NCBI GenBank assembly: GCA_019787685.1
Contig: JAHNUO010000005.1
Coordinates: forward strand, 496,001-560,000
Source of the DNA: Chiua virens
Lineage: Eukaryota; Basidiomycota; Agaricomycetes; Boletales; Boletaceae
Direction: 5' to 3'
DNA: 64,000 nucleotides
Position numbers and translations under genes: made by a program. Position 1 is the stretch's first letter. Each line of letters starts with the position of its first letter. Positions 60,970 through 64,000 of the stretch are shown in pieces. The notes beneath the pieces are model-generated. The model saw nothing but the letters and a program-made list of their open reading frames with translations. It was not told the DNA's origin and ran no database searches.

Positions 60970-63900
60970 TCAAAACGATATGCCGTATGGTTGCGGTTCG
61001 TACAGTGCGTAGTCGTTGCCGTTCAGCGCGGAGCTGTTGCTTGGATGTAACTGGTTTACCCAGTGGAAACCTGATTCAGAGACATGAGTCTACAGCCGCG
61101 ATGACATGAGGAGGCTAAAAGAAAAATCGCACCTGGCATTGTTGTATTTTGCCAGACAGGATCCGACAAGAATTGCATGGAGTCCAAGAGCTCCTGATCC
61201 ACAGGCATCGGCATCGGGGCACTCTGATAATAGTCGGCCGAATTGAATCCCAGGCCGGCGTCGGTCGTAGGAGGTGACTGTCCTAGCATGGTCGCCTCCG
61301 GAGACACGAACTGCTGTTGGGAAGGGGAGTCGAAAACGCTCGATGGTGACGAGAGTTCGAAACCGGATCCGTAATTGTTTACTGGTGAGGAGGCCAATGA
61401 CCCGCCGCTTGATTCCTTCGCCCTGGCCGAGGCATCTTTTGACCGCGTACCAGTACGCTTGAGGTAAGCACTCTTGGGGGAGAGCGTGTCAGGATTGACA
61501 CTTTGAGTTGCAAGCAGCCCAGCAAGGAAACGTGAGAACAGTTTTGGTCCATGTTTGTCGTCGACATAGACCTCTGGTGCTCCTAGAAGGTCTACAGCTT
61601 CTTGGACGAGTGTGTGGATTGCTTGTCGCCTCTCAAACGTAAAGTAATGCGAATATTTGGGTTGGAGGAGCTGTGGAAACGTGTGATTATTGGGTGGCAA
61701 TGTTAAATGCAACAGGAAGGTCTTGCCTTGACAAGGAAAGCTCCAGCGAATGTGACGAACACGAACTGAGCATCCGGGGCATGCCTAAGCAATGTTTCTA
61801 GGAAAGTTGTAAGCACGCGAGTCATAACGCTTAGGTGAACACCAACTCCTCTCCGACGTAGGGAACAGTCTGCGAACGAAAGCATTTACAATCTCAGACG
61901 CAGTCTCCAAACACTGGTTGGGAGCTGTCAACCAAGGGCAATGTCAAAGGAATGGCACATACCCGCATAAGGAAGGTATTCTCATCCAACTGGGAGTCTT
62001 TTGCATGCTTTAAACCTGTTGACAATGCGACCAATCGCGCGTACGCATAGGCCATTCTTAGCAGCTCCGTGCGGAATTCCCACCAATCCGTTTTCTCCTC
62101 CTCGAATTCATCTAGACGGCTGAACCAATAGTCACCGAGTCGCCTTATATCATCATCGGTGTCGCTGGCGAGCTTAGCAACGTCCAAATCCTAGCAGGTA
62201 TTCAAGAACGACATGCCAAGTTTGGTGGAACCAAAAAATTACCTTGTTAAGTCCAATCGGATGGCTCGGGTTACCGTAGATCTTGGCAGTGAAACCACTG
62301 ATCAGCCTCAACTCGGCGTTGTACCCGGAAAGATGGATGTCAAAGCCTTTCATGTTGTAGGGCGATGATCTCCACCAATCTCCTGAATTCACAGCGAAGT
62401 AATCCGCATTAGGGAGGATCGGGCGCTTGCCATACTGAGTCCCTGTCGAACGGTCCAAGTTGAAACAGTTCATCCATATCCGTTGCCGGCTTAACACAAT
62501 GCGAGCATTATGTTCATTAAGAGGTTTCGCGGTAACCGGGCGGTTCAAATTAATGTCCTGAGCAATTCTGAATTTGGATTAGGACAGCAAGGACCTAGAT
62601 TCCAGATAAGACATGTACCTGATAGCCACGCCGAGATAGATCCAACTCCTCTCTTCGTCCCATCGTTTTGCTGGGACCGGGTAGAGTTGCATCAAAAGAT
62701 AAGCTGCGATCATCTCTTCGTTCTTAGTTCCAGATATGAGTGCAGTGCCAGCAGCAAGCTGGCCGTACTGCATCAGTTGCTGGTAGAACTGTGGTCGAGA
62801 CTGGTAGAACCTGGACGCGACACCACACACTTATCATTGTTAGCCACTCAAAGTGCATGTCTCGAGAGAAAAGTCCTTACTAATCGTGAACAGGAACGGG
62901 CTGCGCATAGCCACGTACTGGGGTGTGTGGAGCGCGGGATCCAAGAGGCTCGTTGCTATGTTCATCTTCTCGTGGTATCTAAGGAGATGTCACTAAAGCG
63001 TCACCTTCGGTAGGGACGAGCTTACATAGAGAACAGGTTTTCCACTTCCTGAATCGAGACAATCCCGCGAGCCAAAATATGGGGTAGTTGGACTCCCGTG
63101 TTGGACGGGTTCATGCGTCTGGGATCGAGTCCTAGACCTAATTAAGGTTGAGGGAGAGTCAAGGTACTGAACAAAGACACACGATGAATACCCACTAGGC
63201 CTGAAGAAGTCGGCACTTGCAACACCAACAGCCTCTGACGACTCGGCTTCAACACTCTTCTCTCTCGCGTTTTTTCTGATAGAGAGAACGGCCATCAGAC
63301 CGTAGGGGGCATCTTCTCCGGGGAGCATCTTGAGTGGCGTCGTTTGGGGCACTTGCCTCTTCGATGCAGAACTAGCTAGTAAACCTATGTCCTTGCCACC
63401 GTCATCCTCGGCAGTGGCATAACCATCTTCATCATCCGAGTCTGCGGCCACGTCCTCGTCGCTAAGATGGGAATCGTTCACATGCGCTGAATCCCCCGCG
63501 GGGATTAAACCTCCAAATTCCTTGATAGATACGCGTGCCTTCGAAATCCAATCTTGCATTTCCGCATTTGGAACCACGGATTCGGAATTTGATTCCATCG
63601 GCGAGTGGATACCAGATCCGGGTGAATCCCCGCGAATTGCGCCAGGCTGGTTTAGCGCGTCGATTTTCGCCATCAGTTCCTGAATCTGCTTGGCTTGCTC
63701 GCGGATTTGATTGAGTAAATGTTCTCGTTTTCTGATGGAAGATTAGTTCCACAGGAAAAGAAACGAACGTTCACGCACGGTGGGGTGCGACGAGGCTTAC
63801 GACCAGGAATGACACATTCCTGGCCCGCACTCGTGCAACGCTTGCAAGTGTCGTTGTCGTTTATGAATTCACATCGTACCTGAGCACACGGATGAGTTGA

Positions 63901-63977
63901 TGGTAACCTCGTACACTGCATTCTACCTTCAGACTCTTGCACCGAGCACATGCTCCCGTACTGTAGTCGCAAATCAT
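60970..63977 (-). CDS. Zn2Cys6 fungal transcription factor, reaching the right edge
   Basis: Near the window end, two exons split by a 45-nt intron (63882-63926) give a binuclear zinc cluster with spacing C-x2-C-x6-C-x8-C-x2-C-x6-C (ACARCKSLKVRCEF, NDTCKRCTSAGQEC), followed by a basic tail GRKPRRTPP. An ATG at 63977 is in frame, but an acceptor-like CAG lies next to it, so the true start may be outside. Next come a coiled coil (LLNQIREQAKQIQELMAKID), an acidic linker (DSDDEDGYATAEDDGG), and the fungal regulatory middle homology region: RFYQSRPQFYQQLMQYGQLA, RWDEERSWIYLGVAIR, ARIVLSRQRIWMNCFNLDRS, then WFSRLDEFEEEK. The Ser/Gln-rich tail ends with YEPQPYGISF and TGA at 60970. Nuclear; targets unknown, though it neighbours metabolic genes. 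Confidence 0.88.
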
Positions 63978-64000
63978 GAGTTGAAAGTACCCAATATGAT

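Overview
The window looks like nuclear DNA of a filamentous basidiomycete, most likely an Agaricomycete of the Rhizoctonia/Ceratobasidium type; the genus is an inference. The evidence is many short (about 45-65 nt) GT-AG introns, very small exons, no operons, and a gene content of HET-domain protein, Zn2Cys6 regulator, F-box proteins, CmcJ-type dioxygenase, GH79-like remnant and a cytochrome b5/acyl-CoA dehydrogenase fusion. Real starts are ATG, and most genes must be assembled from exons.

The dominant structure is a broken tandem array of nine plus-strand copies of one secreted-protein family between 4.4 and 41.6 kb. I cannot assign this family to a characterised enzyme. Five copies are intact (23331-25245, 26109-28024, 30463-32389, 37016-39016, 39604-41609; 545-576 residues). 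Two are intact except for one or two single-base insertions (4387-6292, 17684-19660). Two are badly eroded (6702-7892, 20202-22210). All copies share a six-exon layout with a signal peptide exon, an invariant 15-nt microexon and a large exon of 779-782 nt. This array is the best candidate for an undescribed system here.

Other regions. 0-4 kb: a gene fragment at the left edge, a frameshifted HET gene and an 861-bp Fot1/pogo-like transposon remnant. 8-17 kb: an MFS transporter, a decayed and an intact CmcJ-type oxygenase gene, and a small SAP-motif gene. 32.5-36.6 kb: a SelO pseudokinase gene with one frameshift, and a GH79-like remnant. 42-45 kb: unresolved minus-strand gene debris and a second small SAP-like gene. 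45.5-64 kb: a more conventional block of a CoA-transferase family III/racemase gene, two tandem F-box genes, the cytochrome b5-acyl-CoA dehydrogenase fusion, a flavin monooxygenase-like gene, a decayed second copy of the fusion, and a Zn2Cys6 regulator that reaches the right edge.

The left two thirds behaves as an accessory, duplication-prone region: gene and pseudogene copies sit side by side and duplications carry their flanks. In the right third several genes plausibly act on acyl-CoA or small organic substrates (racemase, dehydrogenase fusion, flavin oxygenase, regulator), but no shared pathway can be proven from sequence alone. All exon boundaries were read by eye from splice signals and cross-copy comparison.
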